Source: Arthrobacter frigidicola
GTDB lineage: Bacteria > Actinomycetota > Actinomycetes > Actinomycetales > Micrococcaceae
Assembly: GCA_003602285.1 (NCBI GenBank)
Contig: QZVU01000001.1
Span: 372,001 to 436,000 of the forward strand
DNA: 64,000 nt
Reading direction: 5' to 3'
The stretch's first letter is position 1. Every line of letters starts with the position of its first letter. The translations under genes were made by a program, and so were the position numbers. A model generated the notes under the pieces. That model did no database searches and was not told where the DNA came from. It was given only the letters and a program-made list of their open reading frames with translations. Below are positions 1 to 8,400 of the stretch, one piece after another.

Positions 1-1
1 C

Positions 2-2725
2 CTGCTGGACAAGCTGAGGACACGGGTGAGCGTCACCGAGCTGGTCGACCAGTATGCTGCGGCGAAGCTGGCACGGCGGCAGCTCGACTTCGGCGACCTG
101 GTGGCCCTCGCGGCCCGGATCGCCCAGGAGATTCCCGAGGCGACCGCGATGGAACGGCAGAAGTACGAGGTCGTCCTGCTCGATGAGTTCCAAGACACGT
201 CCCACGCCCAGATGGTCCTGTTCTCCCGGCTCTTCGCCGACGGCAGGGCCGTCACGGCCGTGGGTGATCCGCACCAGTCGATCTACGGTTTCCGGGGAGC
301 CTCCGCGGGCCAACTCGGCACCTTCCGCACGGCCTTCCCGGTCGGGGCGCCGGGCGGGGCCCTGGCACCGTCGCCGGTTTCGAACCTCTCGGTCGCCTGG
401 CGGAACTCGACGGCGATTTTGGCCGCCGCCAACACCGTCTCCGCCGCCCTCAACGTGCCCGCCCCCTGGCTCCGCTCCGCGCCGTCGCTGACGGTTCCTG
501 GCCTGAGACCCCGGCCCGGCGCGCCGCTGGGAGAGGTCCGGATCGGACGGTTCCTCGCGGATGCCCCGGCCGGTGACCGGCCGGCGGATGCCCCGGCCGG
601 TCCCGGCGCGCCCCGGCCGGTCACCGAGGCCGAGGCCGTGGCGGCCGAGGTGATGTTCCACTCCCGGCGCACCTTTGAGCGCGACGACGCGGGCGACCGG
701 CTGCGCCCGACCATCGCCGTGCTGTGCCGCGGCCGGAAACAGTTCGAGCCGATCCGCCGTGAGCTAGAGCGCAACGGCATCCCGGTGCAGATCGTCGGCC
801 TCGGCGGGCTGCTGCGCACCCCCGAGATCGTGGAGATGCTCGCCGTGCTGCGGGTCCTCGGCGACCCTGACCGCTCCGACTCGATGCTCCGGCTCCTGGC
901 CGGTGCCCGCTGGCGCATCGGGCCCGCTGACCTGATGGCGCTCGGCGACTGGTCCCGTCAGCTGGCCCGGGCACGGGAAGCGGCGGCAGGGTGTTCGGCA
1001 CGTGCCGGGGAAGCGCAGGGGGACGACGACGCCGTCATCGCCCCGGACGCGGCCGAGAGCGGCAGCTTGGTCGAAGCCGTTGACCACCTCCCGCCCGAAG
1101 GCTGGGAATCCGGGGCAGGGCGCAGCCTGACCACTGAGGGAAGGGAACGGCTCGAACGCCTGCGGAATGAGCTGAGGCGGCTGCGCGACTACGTGGGGGA
1201 CGACCTCGGCACGATCATCGGCGAGGTCGAGCGGAGCATCCTCCTCGACATCGAGGTCGCGGCCAAGCCCGGCGTCGGCATCCATGACGCCCGCCGGAAC
1301 CTCGATGCCTTCTCCGAGGCGGTGGCCGGCTTCACCTCGACGGCCGAAAGGGTCGACCTTCCGGCCTTCCTCGCGTGGCTCGAGGCGGCCGACGCCGAGG
1401 AGGACGGACTCCCCGTCACCCAGCTTGAGGCAAGCCGCGAGGCGGTCCAGCTCCTCACCGTTCACGCCTCCAAGGGCCTCGAATGGGATGTGGTGCTCGT
1501 TCCGGGACTGAACGAGGGATCTTTCCCCAGCGCGACGGCGTCCCGGTGGAGCAGCGGCGATTCGGCAATTCCCTGGACCCTGCGCGGCGACGCTCCCGAG
1601 CTGCCCCAGTGGGACTGGGATCAGCCCGATGCGAAGGAGTGGCTGGAGAGCGAGAAGCGGTATGCCGACGAGGCGCGGGCCCATGCCGAACGGGAGGAAC
1701 GCCGGCTCGCCTATGTGGCCTTCACCCGGGCCAAGCACGTCCTCGTCTGCACCTCCTCGGCCTGGGGCGGCGGACGCACACGGCCCACGCCCGCCTCGGG
1801 CTACCTGCTGGACCTGCTCACCCTGGCCGAACGGGGGGAGGAGGGATTCGCCGTCCTGCACTGGCTGGCCGCGGAGGATGAGGGTGACGAAAACCCTGCC
1901 GCTGCCGTACCGCAGCGCGCAACCTGGCCCATCGATCCACTCGGTCCGAGGCGTCCGGCCCTGAGCGAGGCGGCCGGTGCCGTGGCGGGAGCGGCGCAGG
2001 CCTTCGCCGCCGCCGGGCCGGCCGCGCGGGAGGCGTGGGCGCCCCCGGCAGGCCGGTGGAGCCGGGAGGTCGAGCTCGCCCTCGCCCGGCGCGCCCAGGA
2101 CGAGGAGAAACTCCCGGTGACCCTGCCGGCCCACATCTCGGCGTCGACGCTCGTCGAACTGGGTGAAGACCCTTCCGCCGTGCTGGCGCAGCTGCGCCGG
2201 CCGGTGCCGCGCCAGCCCGGTTCCGCCGCCCGGAAGGGGACGGCCTTCCACGCCTGGATCGAGGAGTTCTACGGCACCAGCGGCATGCTGGACCTGGGGG
2301 AGTACCCGGGAGCCGCCGACGCCCATGTCGACGAGGCGCTCGGCCTTGACGAGATGGCCGAGATCTTTCGAAACTCGTCCTGGGCCGCCCGCACCCCGGC
2401 CGGGATCGAGGTCCCCATCGAGACGAAGGTCGGCGGAGTCATCGTGCGTGGGCGCATCGATGCGGTGTTCCAGGACTCCGACGGTGGGTGGGATCTCATC
2501 GACTGGAAGACCGGCCGGCCGCCCAGCGAGGCGAAACGGGCGGCCAAGTCGGTCCAGCTCGCCCTCTACCGGCTCGCCTGGGCCCGCCTCAAGGAGGTGC
2601 CGCTGGAATTGGTCCGGGCCGCCTTCTTCTATGTGGCGGACAACGCCCTGATCCGCCCGCACGACCTCGCCGGGGAAGCCGAACTGGAAAGGATCATCGC
2701 CGCCGCTGTCGAGCTCGGCGGGTAG
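2..2725 (+). CDS. adnB: AdnB-like ATP-dependent helicase-nuclease (5'-truncated)
   Basis: UvrD/Rep-family (SF1A) helicase motor fused to a RecB-like PD-(D/E)XK nuclease, the expected make-up of an AdnAB double-strand-break resection subunit. The frame is open to the window edge, so the N-terminus with Walker A is missing; about 907 residues are visible. Seen: motif II LLDEFQDTSHAQ near the visible start, GDPHQSIYGFRGA (motif III), TVHASKGLEWDVV (motif V), YVAFTRAKH (motif VI), and near the C-terminus GRIDAVFQ...DLIDWKTGRPP (nuclease Asp and D..K motif) followed by QLALYRLAWA. Family AdnB is about 1,100 residues. The neighbouring nudC and uvrD2 match the mycobacterial order in which adnB, rather than adnA, is nearest to nudC. 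AdnA is the alternative subunit; it should lie upstream, outside the window. Confidence 0.8.
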   Translation: MLDKLRTRVSVTELVDQYAAAKLARRQLDFGDLVALAARIAQEIPEATAMERQKYEVVLLDEFQDTSHAQMVLFSRLFADGRAVTAVGDPHQSIYGFRGASAGQLGTFRTAFPVGAPGGALAPSPVSNLSVAWRNSTAILAAANTVSAALNVPAPWLRSAPSLTVPGLRPRPGAPLGEVRIGRFLADAPAGDRPADAPAGPGAPRPVTEAEAVAAEVMFHSRRTFERDDAGDRLRPTIAVLCRGRKQFEPIRRELERNGIPVQIVGLGGLLRTPEIVEMLAVLRVLGDPDRSDSMLRLLAGARWRIGPADLMALGDWSRQLARAREAAAGCSARAGEAQGDDDAVIAPDAAESGSLVEAVDHLPPEGWESGAGRSLTTEGRERLERLRNELRRLRDYVGDDLGTIIGEVERSILLDIEVAAKPGVGIHDARRNLDAFSEAVAGFTSTAERVDLPAFLAWLEAADAEEDGLPVTQLEASREAVQLLTVHASKGLEWDVVLVPGLNEGSFPSATASRWSSGDSAIPWTLRGDAPELPQWDWDQPDAKEWLESEKRYADEARAHAEREERRLAYVAFTRAKHVLVCTSSAWGGGRTRPTPASGYLLDLLTLAERGEEGFAVLHWLAAEDEGDENPAAAVPQRATWPIDPLGPRRPALSEAAGAVAGAAQAFAAAGPAAREAWAPPAGRWSREVELALARRAQDEEKLPVTLPAHISASTLVELGEDPSAVLAQLRRPVPRQPGSAARKGTAFHAWIEEFYGTSGMLDLGEYPGAADAHVDEALGLDEMAEIFRNSSWAARTPAGIEVPIETKVGGVIVRGRIDAVFQDSDGGWDLIDWKTGRPPSEAKRAAKSVQLALYRLAWARLKEVPLELVRAAFFYVADNALIRPHDLAGEAELERIIAAAVELGG

Positions 2726-2794
2726 GGCCGCCCGCGGGGCGCCGCTGCCGGACCGCATTCCTGAGCACTCACCGGCCGAATCGTGTCCAGCGAA

Positions 2795-2878
2795 TCACCC
2801 CGGGCTGATTACTCGAGGCCAATAGCTCCGGGTCAATTGCTCCGGGCCAACTACTCCGGGCCAACTACTCCAGGCATT
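2795..2878. repeat. 14-bp degenerate tandem repeat, six copies
   Basis: Six consecutive 14-bp units begin at 2795, 2809, 2823, 2837, 2851 and 2865. The consensus is YTACTCCGGGCCAA; units four and five match best and the outer ones are degraded. It fills the gap between the convergent adnB and phosphotransferase genes, 70 bp after the adnB stop. It is not a hairpin, so it is not an ordinary terminator. A short reading frame runs across it but has no ribosome binding site. Confidence 0.75.
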
Positions 2879-2926
2879 ACTCCACGGGCGGGGCCGTCAG
2901 GCGGGCTGCCTTCCGGGGCGTGGCTC

Positions 2927-4498
2927 CTAGCGGTGGGAGGAGATGATCGGGATCGCCGTGGTGGCGAGGTGGTCGGTCGACCCGGCGGCCGGAGTTGAGG
3001 GTGTGGCCGCGGGGCGGAGGAGGGTCACCGCCGGGAGGGTTTCCTTCGTGCCATCGCCCTGCGCCCCGTGGGCGGCGGCATGGCTCCCGGCCCGCTGGAC
3101 CGCAGGAAGGGTCGACGGGGCGGGGACGGACGGTGCCGCCGGACCGGCGGCAGGCTCGGCCGGCTTGTCCGAGGCGGGCTCTGCCGCATCCTGGCCGGGC
3201 GTCTTTCCCTGCTGGCCGAGTTCCGGAGCCGGGAGGTCCGGTGACGGCGCCGGGTCCGCCGACGGAACGGCCACGGGTGCGACGACCGCGGGGGCGATCA
3301 TTGTCGGGGCGATCAACGGTGGGGTCACCACGGTCGGGGTGACCACCGTCGGCCTGGGTCCTCCCGTGGTGCCGGCCGGGTCCTCCGGACGTTCGCCGTC
3401 CGCCGTCGTGCCGGTCGCCTTGCCGGTAACCGTCGTGCTGCCCACAGCGGAGGATCCGGTTGGTGTGGTGACCACTGCCGCTGCCCCCGAGGTTCCGGGG
3501 CCCGTGGTTCCCGGACCCGCGGTCCCCGGGGTTCCGGAGACGCCGCCACCGCGTGCGGCACCGTGGCCGTCGCCGGGGGAGGTGAGGTCGAAGGCCACAA
3601 CATCGGCCTCGAGGGAGGCCATCATGTCGTGCGCCTCCGCGATCATCTGGGGATCCTCCATGGCCAGGCCGCGCACCATCCACTGCGCCAGGGCGAACTC
3701 GGCGGCCAGCGCCGCGCGCCGGGCAAGGTGCTGGTCGGCTGCGCCGCGCGCCTTGGCATAGGCGGCGTAAACCGAATCCACGAAGGAGGCATCGGCGACG
3801 GCCGCGAGCCAGGCGAAATCGTCGGCAGGATCACCGATCCGCAGGTCGGTCCACCCGGTCACGGCCGAGATCCGGCTGCCCGAAATCAGGAGGTGGTCCT
3901 CGTGCAGGTCACCGTGGACCACTGTCGGGCTGAAGCGCCACAGGGTCACGTCTTCGAGGGCGTGCTCCCACCGGCGCAGCAGGACCGAGGGGATCCGGCC
4001 CGTCGTCGCCGCCTGGTCAAGCTCGTTGAGCTTGCGCGTCCGGAACTCGTTCGCTTCATAGCTTGGAAGGTTGGCCTGCTGCACGAGCGCCTTGGGCAGA
4101 TCGTGGATGGCCGCCAGCGCCCTCCCGATCTCGGCTGCCATACCGCGGCCGCCGGCCGCGAGGGTCTCGAGGTCCCGGGTGCTGCCCTCAAGGTGCGAAT
4201 AGACGAAGGTGCTCAGGTTGCCCTGGCGGACGCTCCCGGCGATGTGCGGGATGAGGAAGGGAAGCTCGGCCCGGACTGCCGGGGTGAAGGCCCTCAGGGC
4301 CTGCAGTTCGGTTTCGAGGCGCATGCTGGCCTCCGGGTGACGGGGGGAACGGACCCTCCACTGCTTGCCGGCGGCGTCCACAAGCAGGGCGGCGTCGAAA
4401 TCCGCGCTGTCGTCCGGAGCACCGGTAACACCGGTGGGTGCGAGCCCAGGCACAGCGGCGCTGGCGATGGCAGCAAGTTCCATGGGAGTCCGTTTCAC
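2927..4498 (-). CDS. APH/Mph-like phosphotransferase with long Pro/Thr/Ala-rich tail
   Basis: The N-terminal ~300 residues resemble the aminoglycoside/macrolide phosphotransferase kinase fold. The Brenner motif is HGDLHEDH at 195-202; His replaces the usual Asn, as in macrolide phosphotransferases. IGDPADDFAWL follows at 221. The residue expected to be the metal-binding Asp of an IDW-type motif is Gly215 (VTGWTDL; codon GGG), so catalysis is uncertain. Residues ~305-523 are low-complexity Gly/Thr/Pro/Ala with PTVVTP-type repeats and no recognisable domain. The start is GTG at 4498; the ATG at 4483 (Met6) is an alternative, and neither has a strong Shine-Dalgarno. The gene is antisense to its neighbours and divergent from nudC. 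Substrate is unknown; a resistance role is not supported by sequence alone. Confidence 0.65.
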   Translation of the reverse strand: MKRTPMELAAIASAAVPGLAPTGVTGAPDDSADFDAALLVDAAGKQWRVRSPRHPEASMRLETELQALRAFTPAVRAELPFLIPHIAGSVRQGNLSTFVYSHLEGSTRDLETLAAGGRGMAAEIGRALAAIHDLPKALVQQANLPSYEANEFRTRKLNELDQAATTGRIPSVLLRRWEHALEDVTLWRFSPTVVHGDLHEDHLLISGSRISAVTGWTDLRIGDPADDFAWLAAVADASFVDSVYAAYAKARGAADQHLARRAALAAEFALAQWMVRGLAMEDPQMIAEAHDMMASLEADVVAFDLTSPGDGHGAARGGGVSGTPGTAGPGTTGPGTSGAAAVVTTPTGSSAVGSTTVTGKATGTTADGERPEDPAGTTGGPRPTVVTPTVVTPPLIAPTMIAPAVVAPVAVPSADPAPSPDLPAPELGQQGKTPGQDAAEPASDKPAEPAAGPAAPSVPAPSTLPAVQRAGSHAAAHGAQGDGTKETLPAVTLLRPAATPSTPAAGSTDHLATTAIPIISSHR

Positions 4499-4597
4499 AC
4501 TGTCAACGGTAGGTGCATCGGTGCACCTCGGGACAATTCAGCGGCGGCGAGTCGCCGAATGCCTTGAAATTCCGCGACTTCTCCTCCACCGTCCCGG

Positions 4598-4618
4598 CCC
4601 CCAAATGTCTTTTGGGGG
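4598..4618. promoter_or_regulatory. Perfect inverted repeat upstream of nudC (candidate operator)
   Basis: CCCCCAAA (4598-4605), a 5-nt spacer and TTTGGGGG (4611-4618) form a perfect 8-bp dyad. It ends 22 bp before the nudC start and covers the position where the -35 element of the putative nudC promoter would lie. It is in a divergent promoter region, so it is not the terminator of a flanking gene. A repressor or activator site is inferred; no known regulator motif was recognised. Confidence 0.45.
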
Positions 4619-4628
4619 ACCAAGTTAG

Positions 4629-4634
4629 TACCGT
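4629..4634 (+). promoter_or_regulatory. Putative -10 box of nudC (leaderless arrangement)
   Basis: TACCGT fits the actinobacterial TANNNT -10 pattern and is followed by exactly 6 nt before the nudC ATG, which would place the transcription start at the A of the ATG. No good -35 hexamer is seen. The same TACCGT hexamer recurs before 56897 and before hpf. Confidence 0.4.
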
Positions 4635-4640
4635 AGAAGG

Positions 4641-5600
4641 ATGAGCGAACCCCTGCGCACCCTCCTCCAGCCGCCGCTCGTTTCCCTTCCGCTTTCCCGC
4701 TCCCACGCCGACCGCGGAGCCGATTATCGGCTCACCCCCGACCTGTTCACCACGCTGTGGGCGTCCACCGACACCCAGGTGCTGGTCCTGGCGCAGGGGC
4801 GCTCCCCGCTGGCCGGCGGTGCGCTGCGGCTGTTCGGCACGGACGAGGTGCCCCGCCCGGAGAACCCGGTCTATCTTGGCCGGGTCCTGCCCGGGGCGCG
4901 GGCCGCCGGCACCCACGTGGTGCTGGTGATGCTCGATGACGTCGACGAAGCGCTCGCCCCGGGCGCGGAGTGGCACGGGCTGCGCGAGGTTGCCGCGTCC
5001 CTCGACGCCCGCGACGTCGGCCTGTTCGTCGAGGCCGCGGCACTGGCGCACTGGCATGCCACCCACACCCACTGCCCGCGCTGCGGCAGCCCCACCGTGC
5101 CCGAGGACGGCGGCTGGGTGCGCCGCTGCCCGGTCGATGATTCGCTCCACTACCCGCGCACCGACCCCGCCATCATCGTTTCGGTGATCGACGCCGAAGA
5201 CCGGATCCTGCTCGGCTCGGCGGTGTCCTGGCCCGCCAACCGGTTCTCCACCCTCGCCGGCTTCGTGGAGCCCGGCGAGTCACTTGAGTCGGCCGTTCTC
5301 CGCGAGGTGGCCGAGGAGTCCGGGGTCGAGGTGCATTCCCCGCAGTACCTCGGGTCCCAGCCGTGGCCGTTCCCCGCCTCCCTCATGCTCGGCTACACGG
5401 CAGTGGCTGAAAGTACCGACCTGACGCCGGACGGCGTCGAAATCGAGACGCTCAGGTGGTTCACCCGCCGGGAACTGCACGAGGCACTCCGCGACGGCCA
5501 AATCACCGTTGCGGGGGAAATCTCCATCGCCCGTGCCCTGATTGAGCGCTGGTACGGCGGACCGCTCGAGGGCGAACCGGACGGAGCCCGCCTCCAGTGA
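4641..5600 (+). CDS. nudC: NAD(+) diphosphatase / NADH pyrophosphatase (Nudix)
   Basis: 319-residue NudC-type Nudix hydrolase, which splits NAD(H) to NMN(H) and AMP and in this family may also decap NAD-capped RNA. A zinc-ribbon-like segment CPRCGSP...RRCPVDD leads into LHYPRTDPAIIVSV; the canonical fourth Cys is Asp here. The Nudix box follows: GFVEPGESLESAV, then LREVAEESGV, with the REVAEE catalytic glutamates. SQPWPFPASLMLGY is the conserved NudC signature. The start ATG lies directly behind AGAAGG (too close for a normal Shine-Dalgarno) and 6 nt after a -10 box, consistent with a leaderless message. It overlaps uvrD2 by 4 bp, so it is probably the first gene of a nudC-uvrD2-ygjP-like operon. 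Confidence 0.92.
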   Translation: MSEPLRTLLQPPLVSLPLSRSHADRGADYRLTPDLFTTLWASTDTQVLVLAQGRSPLAGGALRLFGTDEVPRPENPVYLGRVLPGARAAGTHVVLVMLDDVDEALAPGAEWHGLREVAASLDARDVGLFVEAAALAHWHATHTHCPRCGSPTVPEDGGWVRRCPVDDSLHYPRTDPAIIVSVIDAEDRILLGSAVSWPANRFSTLAGFVEPGESLESAVLREVAEESGVEVHSPQYLGSQPWPFPASLMLGYTAVAESTDLTPDGVEIETLRWFTRRELHEALRDGQITVAGEISIARALIERWYGGPLEGEPDGARLQ

Positions 5601-7699
5601 GTGATCAGCCGTTTGAAGAACGCATCCTCGATGGCCTCGACGACGAACAGCGCGCCGTGGCCACGACGCTGGCCGGCCCCCTGTGCGTCCTGGCCGGGGC
5701 CGGTACGGGCAAGACCCGCGCCATCACCCACCGCATCGCGTACGGCGTCCACACCGGGGTATACAAGCCCCAGCAGGTCCTCGCCGTCACCTTCACCGCC
5801 CGGGCCGCCGCCGAGATGCGCACCCGGCTGCGCGACCTCGGCGCAGGCGGCGTCCAGGCGCGCACCTTCCACGCCGCCGCGTTGAGGCAGCTCCAGTACT
5901 TCTGGCCCTCGGCGGTCGGCGGGCCCCTGCCGGCCCTCGTCGACCACAAAGCCCAGCTCATCGCCGAGGCCGCCCGGCGCCTGCGCCTGTCCACCGACCG
6001 TGCGGCCATTCGGGATGTCGCCGCCGAGATCGAGTGGGCAAAGGTGTCGATGCTGATGCCCGACAGCTACGTCGCGGCCGCCGCCGGCCGGGCGGAACCC
6101 GCGGGCATGGACCTCACCACCGTGGCCCGGATCTTTTCGGCCTATGAGGACCTCAAGATCGACCGGAACCTGATCGACTTCGAGGATGTCCTGCTGACCA
6201 CGGTGGGGATCCTGCAGGAGGACGAGAAGGTCGCCGCGACCGTCCGCAGCCAGTACCGGCACTTCGTCGTCGACGAGTACCAGGACGTCTCGCCCCTGCA
6301 GCAGCGCCTCCTGGACCTGTGGCTCGGCGACCGGCAGGAGCTGTGCGTGGTCGGCGATGCCAGCCAGACCATCTACTCCTTCACCGGCGCGACCTCGCGG
6401 CACCTGCTGGACTTCACCAGCCGCTACGAGGGCGCCCAGGTGGTGCGGCTCGTCCGGGACTACCGGTCCACGCCCCAGATCGTCCGGTTGGCCAACACGC
6501 TCCTCGCCGCCCGCAGCAGCGAGGTGGACCGAAGGGCCGGGGCCACCTCCTGGTCGGCTCCGCTCGAACTGGTCGCGCAGCGCCCGGCAGGGCCCGAACC
6601 GGTCTTCACCGAGTGCACCGACGACGAAGCCGAGGCCGCCGAGGTGGCACGGCGCATCGGTGAGCTGCTGACTTCGGGCGTACCGGCGAGCGAGATCGCC
6701 ATTCTCTTCCGGACCAACGGGCAGTCCGAGGCGTACGAGCAGGCGCTCGCCAGCGCCGGCATCGGCTACCAGCTGCGCGGCGGGGAACGCTTCTTCGCCC
6801 GCCGTGAGGTCCGGGATGCGCTGCTTCAGCTCCGGGCGGCGGCCCGCGCCGAGGGCGAGGACGACGTCCCGCAGCAGGTGCGCGACGTCCTTTCCTCCCT
6901 CGGGTACACCTCCACCGCCCCCCAGACCTCCGGGGCCGTGCGGGAGAAGTGGGAATCCCTGGCCGCGCTCGTGGGCCTGGCCGACGAGCTGTCCCGCACC
7001 CGCGAGTCGTTCTCCCTCCGGATGTTCGTTGCCGAGCTTGAGGAACGGGCGGCCGCCCAGCACGCACCGACCGTACAGGGCGTCACCCTCGCATCCCTCC
7101 ACTCCGCCAAGGGCCTGGAGTGGGATGCGGTGTTCCTCGTGGGCCTGAGCGAGGGGCTGATGCCGATCTCCTTCGCCCACACCCAGGAGGCGATCGACGA
7201 GGAACGCCGGCTGCTGTACGTGGGCATCACCCGCGCGCGGGCCCACCTCGCGCTGTCCTGGTCGACCTCCCGCTCGCCGGGGGGCCGGGCCACCCGCAAG
7301 CCGTCGAGGTTCCTCGACGCCCTGCGCCCGGGCGGAGCCGGCGCGCGTACGTTCCGGCAACCGGCGGCGCGCAAGGTGCGCAAGGCCGCCGCGCCGGCGG
7401 TGTGCCGCGTCTGCGGGAAGGCGCTCGGCTCGGGATCCGAGCGCAAGATGGGCCGCTGCGGCGACTGCCCGGCCACCTACCGCGAGGAGACGTTCGAGGC
7501 GCTGCGGGGGTGGCGGCTGGAGGAGGCACGCGACAAGGACGTCCCGGCGTTCGTCGTTTTCACTGACGCCACCCTCATCGCGATCGCCGAGGCCAAGCCG
7601 CAGACCCTCGAGGAGCTCGGCGAGCTGGCCGGGGTAGGCTCCGCGAAGCTCGAGCGCTACGGCGAAGCGGTCATCGACATCATCAGCCGGAATGACTGA
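5597..7699 (+). CDS. uvrD2: UvrD2-type DNA helicase with HRDC domain
   Basis: 700-residue SF1A 3'-5' helicase. Walker A is AGAGTGKTRAITHRI near residues 34-48, motif II FVVDEYQDVSPLQQ, motif III GDASQTIYSFTGA, motif V SLHSAKGLEWDAV and motif VI LLYVGITRARAHL. After the motor comes a four-cysteine cluster (CRVCGKAL...GRCGDC) and then a C-terminal HRDC domain (LRGWRLEEARDKDVPAFVVF onward). This order is diagnostic of actinobacterial UvrD2, which in mycobacteria is important for viability and genome maintenance. The GTG start overlaps the nudC stop as GTGA, and the 3' end overlaps the next gene by 8 bp, so translational coupling is likely. Confidence 0.93.
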   Translation: MSDQPFEERILDGLDDEQRAVATTLAGPLCVLAGAGTGKTRAITHRIAYGVHTGVYKPQQVLAVTFTARAAAEMRTRLRDLGAGGVQARTFHAAALRQLQYFWPSAVGGPLPALVDHKAQLIAEAARRLRLSTDRAAIRDVAAEIEWAKVSMLMPDSYVAAAAGRAEPAGMDLTTVARIFSAYEDLKIDRNLIDFEDVLLTTVGILQEDEKVAATVRSQYRHFVVDEYQDVSPLQQRLLDLWLGDRQELCVVGDASQTIYSFTGATSRHLLDFTSRYEGAQVVRLVRDYRSTPQIVRLANTLLAARSSEVDRRAGATSWSAPLELVAQRPAGPEPVFTECTDDEAEAAEVARRIGELLTSGVPASEIAILFRTNGQSEAYEQALASAGIGYQLRGGERFFARREVRDALLQLRAAARAEGEDDVPQQVRDVLSSLGYTSTAPQTSGAVREKWESLAALVGLADELSRTRESFSLRMFVAELEERAAAQHAPTVQGVTLASLHSAKGLEWDAVFLVGLSEGLMPISFAHTQEAIDEERRLLYVGITRARAHLALSWSTSRSPGGRATRKPSRFLDALRPGGAGARTFRQPAARKVRKAAAPAVCRVCGKALGSGSERKMGRCGDCPATYREETFEALRGWRLEEARDKDVPAFVVFTDATLIAIAEAKPQTLEELGELAGVGSAKLERYGEAVIDIISRND

Positions 7700-8258
7700 G
7701 CCCTCCCCGCACGCCGGCGGCCCCGGCACGGCAGAGCCGATGCCGGTCGAGGTTCGCCGGTCTGCGCGGCGGCGGCGGACCGTGAGCGCGGATGTGCGCA
7801 ACGGGACGATGATCGTCTCCATTCCCGCCACCTTCACCCGGGCACAGGAAAAGGAATGGGTGGCCCGGATGGTTCGAAAGCTTCAGGGGCGGAGCGCCGG
7901 ACAGGCCGCTGACCCCGCGGCCGCCGACCGAGCCCTGGCACAGCGCGCAGCCGACCTCGCCGGGCGCTACCTCGGGGGCCGGGGCATCCCGGCGACCATC
8001 GGATGGGTCACCAACCAGAACTCCCGCTGGGGCTCAGCCACCCCGGCGCACCGCTCCATCCGGCTCTCGCACAAGCTCCGGGGCATGCCCGACTGGGTGG
8101 TCGACTACGTTCTCCTCCACGAGATGGCGCACCTGATCGAGCCGTCCCACAACCGCGTCTTCTGGCGCCTGCTCGAGTCCTACCCGGACACCGAGAAGGC
8201 CAAGGCCTTCCTCGCCGGGGCGGCCTTTGCGGCCGACCACGGGCTCGCCGGCCGCTAG
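7692..8258 (+). CDS. YgjP/SprT-like zinc metallopeptidase-fold protein
   Basis: 188 residues. The C-terminal half holds the YgjP-type metallopeptidase signature: NSRWGSATPAHRSIRLSHKL, then LLHEMAHLIEPSHNRVFW, giving HEMAH at 143-147 and a third histidine at 153. The N-terminal half is the basic beta-rich region typical of the family (VEVRRSARRRRTVSADVRNG). Substrate is unknown. It overlaps uvrD2 by 8 bp and ends before a strong hairpin, so it looks like the last gene of the nudC operon. Confidence 0.85.
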   Translation: MTEPSPHAGGPGTAEPMPVEVRRSARRRRTVSADVRNGTMIVSIPATFTRAQEKEWVARMVRKLQGRSAGQAADPAAADRALAQRAADLAGRYLGGRGIPATIGWVTNQNSRWGSATPAHRSIRLSHKLRGMPDWVVDYVLLHEMAHLIEPSHNRVFWRLLESYPDTEKAKAFLAGAAFAADHGLAGR

Positions 8259-8308
8259 CGGGCGCTCCCCAGGCGCTCCGCGCACCACCCCGCGACAGGC
8301 GGACCCGC

Positions 8309-8350
8309 TAACGACAAACGCACCGGCAATAACCGGTGCGTTTGTCGTTA
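8309..8350. terminator. Strong bidirectional terminator hairpin
   Basis: The left arm TAACGACAAACGCACCGG (8309-8326) and the right arm (8333-8350) form a perfect 18-bp stem around the 6-nt loop CAATAA. It lies between the convergent YgjP-like and DUF2342 genes and should stop transcription from both sides. Confidence 0.85.
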
Positions 8351-8400
8351 ACGGGTGCTTCCGTCGTTATCGGGTGCGTGGGTCGTTATGGCGTGCGTCC
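8344..8400. repeat. 19-bp tandem repeat, three copies, overlapping a stop codon
   Basis: GTCGTTAACGGGTGCTTCC (8344-8362), GTCGTTATCGGGTGCGTGG (8363-8381) and GTCGTTATGGCGTGCGTCC (8382-8400) follow each other without gaps. The first copy begins inside the right arm of the terminator hairpin, and the last contains the TAA stop (8386-8388, minus strand) of the DUF2342 gene. The array looks like local duplication of a terminator arm. Confidence 0.8.

Noticed and set aside
764-2758. 664-codon minus-strand frame opposite adnB
   Set aside because: Shadow of the adnB reading frame without any recognisable motif.
2783-2998. 71-codon frame across the 14-bp repeat
   Set aside because: No ribosome binding site, composition dictated by the repeat, and it runs into the phosphotransferase 3' end.
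5393-7837. Very long minus-strand open frame opposite uvrD2
   Set aside because: Its composition is the antisense of high-GC codons, with no domain, and it spans two well-supported plus-strand genes.
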